Shown in pieces: positions 41,330 through 43,523 of a DNA stretch of 43,523 nucleotides. The DNA is from a virus, in IMG/VR virus record IMGVR_UViG_3300030331_006345, positions 1 through 43,523 of that record; one strand, written 5' to 3'. A program made the position numbers and the translations under genes. The notes under the pieces are model-generated. The model did not search any database, was not told the origin of the DNA, and saw only the letters and a list, made by a program, of their open reading frames with translations. Each line of letters begins with the position of its first letter. Positions within the stretch are counted from its first letter, which is position 1.

Positions 41330-43523
41330 TATACTCTAAGCATTCCTCCCAATCTTTTCTCTTGGGATAGTACGTCTCTTACAGCATCTTTCAATTTAGC
41401 TGCTAAGTTTTGATCTTGTTGGTCGGCTGAACCAGAGTTATTTTCTCTCTCTCCTCCATCAGAGTTAACAACAATACTAATATTAGTGTCTCCTTTTGTT
41501 ATACTAGTAGAACTTCCTCCACCAACATTTCCACCAGCATTTAAAGTTTCTAGATTACCTGCGCCAATTCTCTGGGTTGCACCCGCATTCATTACGAACT
41601 CACCGCCAGATAACATTGCTGGCACTGTATCAACTCCAGCTGCATAAGGAACACCACCACCTCCAGCCATGTATGGAATCATTCCTCCCATTGGTCGCAT
41701 ATATGGGATCATTCCTCCCATGGGTCGAGCTTTAGGAAATAAAGCATTATCTATAGGAATCTCTATTTGTGGACCCTGACTAGGATTTGGTAAATATGAA
41801 TCCACAGTGTGCTTAAATTTAAAACCCATATGACTTGCTGGGTTAGAAAACCTTTCTATCAAAGAGCCTGGACCTTGATATATATCTAGTAGATTACCAG
41901 TAATGGCATTAGCTGAGGATGTTGGCAAAAAATTAATTTCACTTACCCCTACTGGCAACGCTCTTGGAGCTTTACCTAATAATCCTGGAGGCAACTTACT
42001 AGCTGATATGCCTTCAGGTCTCACATTTGACTGCAAACCTGAAGTTTTTCTTCCTCCAAATATTCCTCCTGCTCCAAATGCGCCCTTAAATAAAGCCATA
42101 CCAGCCGCCAAACCTAATGAAGCAAATAATCCTCTTCTTCTTTCTTTCTTGGCTTGAGCTAATTCTCTCTCTTGTTCTTTTCTTTGCTTGTCTGCACTTA
42201 ATTGTTGTACAAATAAATCAAAAGCATCAGCTTTAGCTCCTTGAGTTCTTCTAAATGCTGGACTTAAAGATCTTCCTAAGTTTGTTAAAGATAAACTTTC
42301 TGGTGCTAATGCGACAGATGCAAATCCAGCACCACCACCAAATCTATCAAAAGCCCCAGATGTTCCTGTTTGAGTTGCAAAGTTTAGTAAGTTTTGTTTT
42401 CCAGATATAGCTCCTTGTCCAAAACTTCCTGGAATAAACATGCCTCCATTAGCAAACCTCGGAACAGCTCCTTCGTTAATAGCATTCATGAACCCAGTTC
42501 CAAATTTTTTAACAGAGCTTTTTCTCATGACAAACTCACCACCAGTTAATAACGCTGGTACATCATCTTTATTGCCAGAGCCTCCCCTCACCATTCCACC
42601 ACTATGTCTTTTTAAAATACCCCCTAAGAATCCGAAAATTCCTCCGCCTCCGCCGCCACTTACTATACTATCAGCAGCTGCTTTCATTTGCGCTCTAGCT
42701 AATATTGTAAAGAAATCTGTAGCCGCAGAAACTAAAGTATCTTTCAAACTTTTTCCTTGAACAATAGCATCAACTAACCCATCGGCTATGTTGTTAGTAA
42801 AAGTTTCCGATGCATCTATTAAAGTCATAGATAATCTATCGGCTTGATCTAATTGATTTACTAAAGTAAAATCATTAGTTTTTTCTGCAACTCTTAACGC
42901 AGCCATCATCTTTGGAGCTGAATCAAATCTAGATTTACCTCTAATTCTATCAAAAGCTGTACCTCTTTTAGCGTCTAATTCTAAAGCTCCACTTCTTAAT
43001 TTATTTAATAAATCGTTTGCAGCAGCACCAGCTTGCTTGGCAGCACTACCAGAAGCCTTTAGAGCCTCCGTTTGCTGTTCTATAAGATTTTTTATAAATA
43101 AATCCTGCTCGGATTGTTTAATCTTTGAATCTAATAAATCATTAGATAAACTTATTTGAGTTTCAGTTAATGCTTTTATCTTTACAAAGTTTAAACCTTC
43201 CTCACCTAAAATTTCACCCAACTTTGCGCGAGCCATATCTGGACTAAATTCTCCACCAAGTGATATATCTTCAAATTTTAGAGATCTCAAAGCAATCCCC
43301 ATTTTTACTAATCCATCGATAGGAACAGATAGTTCATTTGATTTTTTTATCAATTCTTCTACAGTTCCAACGAATTTAAGAACTGTGGCCTCTCTTGTTT
43401 TTTCTGTCTCAACAGTTCTTCTTAAAGCACTTAATTCAGATTCTGGGACATTTCCAAAAACAGAACCTTCAGCAATCCTTCTTTCAGCCGCTGAAGGTGT
43501 AAGCTGCCTAGTTTTTATTTCTC
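41329..43523 (-). CDS. Tape measure-like tail protein, C-terminal part (5' end outside the window)
   Basis: The open frame continues to the right edge, so the start is not in the window; a TTG at 43353 is internal. At least 731 residues are present. The first 300 are helical and Gln/Lys/Glu-rich with Ala-rich coiled-coil stretches (ETQISLSNDLLDSKIKQSEQ), and IVQGKSLKDTLVSAATDFF resembles tape measure sequence. The motif 'DxVPAxLxGGEFVMxxxA' occurs twice (DDVPALLTGGEFVMRKSS and DTVPAMLSGGEFVMNAGA). This motif is a hallmark of C-terminal parts of phage tape measure proteins. One region is rich in Gly and Met with a repeat of RPMGGMIPYM. It sets tail length and may enter the host membrane on infection. 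Confidence 0.78.
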   Translation of the reverse strand, partial: EIKTRQLTPSAAERRIAEGSVFGNVPESELSALRRTVETEKTREATVLKFVGTVEELIKKSNELSVPIDGLVKMGIALRSLKFEDISLGGEFSPDMARAKLGEILGEEGLNFVKIKALTETQISLSNDLLDSKIKQSEQDLFIKNLIEQQTEALKASGSAAKQAGAAANDLLNKLRSGALELDAKRGTAFDRIRGKSRFDSAPKMMAALRVAEKTNDFTLVNQLDQADRLSMTLIDASETFTNNIADGLVDAIVQGKSLKDTLVSAATDFFTILARAQMKAAADSIVSGGGGGGIFGFLGGILKRHSGGMVRGGSGNKDDVPALLTGGEFVMRKSSVKKFGTGFMNAINEGAVPRFANGGMFIPGSFGQGAISGKQNLLNFATQTGTSGAFDRFGGGAGFASVALAPESLSLTNLGRSLSPAFRRTQGAKADAFDLFVQQLSADKQRKEQERELAQAKKERRRGLFASLGLAAGMALFKGAFGAGGIFGGRKTSGLQSNVRPEGISASKLPPGLLGKAPRALPVGVSEINFLPTSSANAITGNLLDIYQGPGSLIERFSNPASHMGFKFKHTVDSYLPNPSQGPQIEIPIDNALFPKARPMGGMIPYMRPMGGMIPYMAGGGGVPYAAGVDTVPAMLSGGEFVMNAGATQRIGAGNLETLNAGGNVGGGSSTSITKGDTNISIVVNSDGGERENNSGSADQQDQNLAAKLKDAVRDVLSQEKRLGGMLRV
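41668..41727 (-). repeat. 30-base tandem repeat in the tape-measure-like gene
   Basis: Two 30-base units, 41727-41698 and 41697-41668 on the minus strand, encode RPMGGMIPYM twice. The units differ at only a few bases, mostly at third codon positions. Probably a recent in-frame duplication. Confidence 0.85.

Noticed and set aside
42440-42760. Rightward open frame of 106 codons opposite the tape-measure-like gene.
   Set aside because: Pro/Leu-rich antisense shadow of Gly/Ala-rich coding sequence, with no homology-like pattern.
1-43523. tRNA genes, CRISPR arrays, insertion sequences or integrase genes.
   Set aside because: None seen. Nearly every stretch is coding, with no regularly spaced repeats, transposase motifs or tRNA-like cloverleaf noticed by eye.
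1-43523. Bacterial chromosome origin, because of dnaE, dnaB, recA, clpA, nrdAB and sugar genes.
   Set aside because: Gene overlaps, split and shortened replication proteins, the gp55-like sigma factor and a tail module in one continuous segment fit a phage much better.

Overview
This window is almost certainly part of the genome of a large tailed bacteriophage, probably marine and uncultured. It is clearly AT-rich and very densely packed. Genes overlap by 1 to 35 bases (many ATGA, TAATG or TGATG junctions), Shine-Dalgarno sites are weak or absent, and there are no rRNA, tRNA or bacterial housekeeping genes. The C-terminal part of a tape-measure-like gene, two or three tail proteins, a gp55-like sigma factor, a UvsX/RecA recombinase, SSB and class I ribonucleotide reductase together support a phage. 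The host cannot be named from this sequence. The weak ribosome-binding sites and AT-richness would fit several marine groups.

Layout. (1) 1-187 is the 3' end of a rightward gene. (2) 166-35136 is one long leftward block. It starts (reading leftward) with nrdB-nrdA and a basic virion-type protein. A 12-kb glycan cluster follows (31479 to 19462): GT4, GT2, GT-A-like and GT-D-like transferases, UDP-GlcNAc 2-epimerase, two sugar-nucleotide dehydratases, FkbM and sugar C-methyltransferases, a cupin, a nucleotidyltransferase-kinase fusion, a GatZ-like aldolase and a HAD phosphatase. Next is a replication and recombination block (19462 to 9881): a small upstream gene, RecA/UvsX, a PD-(D/E)XK nuclease, DnaB helicase, DnaG-type primase, a RecB/Cas4-like nuclease, and a DNA polymerase III split into PHP, exonuclease and polymerase genes. 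It ends with a ClpA-type unfoldase, a kinase-fold-like protein, a virion-associated-type protein with an A10 slippery run, a possible ssDNA-binding protein, a GT4/GT9 pair split by a frameshift, a possible annealing protein and small genes. (3) 35137-35355 is the one substantial intergenic region. It holds a near-consensus sigma-70 promoter reading right, a promoter reading left, and repeated operator-like sequences. (4) 35356-38135 is a rightward operon: sigma factor, SSB, glycosyltransferase, Hsp20 and a small conserved protein. (5) 38132-43523 is a leftward tail module: tape measure C-terminus, then three tail proteins. One of these carries a cupredoxin-like insertion with a full set of type-1 copper ligands, and another carries a chitin-binding-like insertion.

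How it fits together. The phage brings most of a replisome (polymerase III alpha with proofreader, helicase, primase, SSB, recombinase, nucleases) and makes its own dNTPs. It redirects host RNA polymerase with its own sigma factor and carries two protein-quality-control factors (ClpA-like ATPase, Hsp20). It also makes or remodels a complex glycan, either for its own virion or for the host surface. The most notable features are the copper-site domain in a tail protein, the three-gene polymerase III, the unfoldase with a ClpP-docking-type loop, and two likely frameshift sites.
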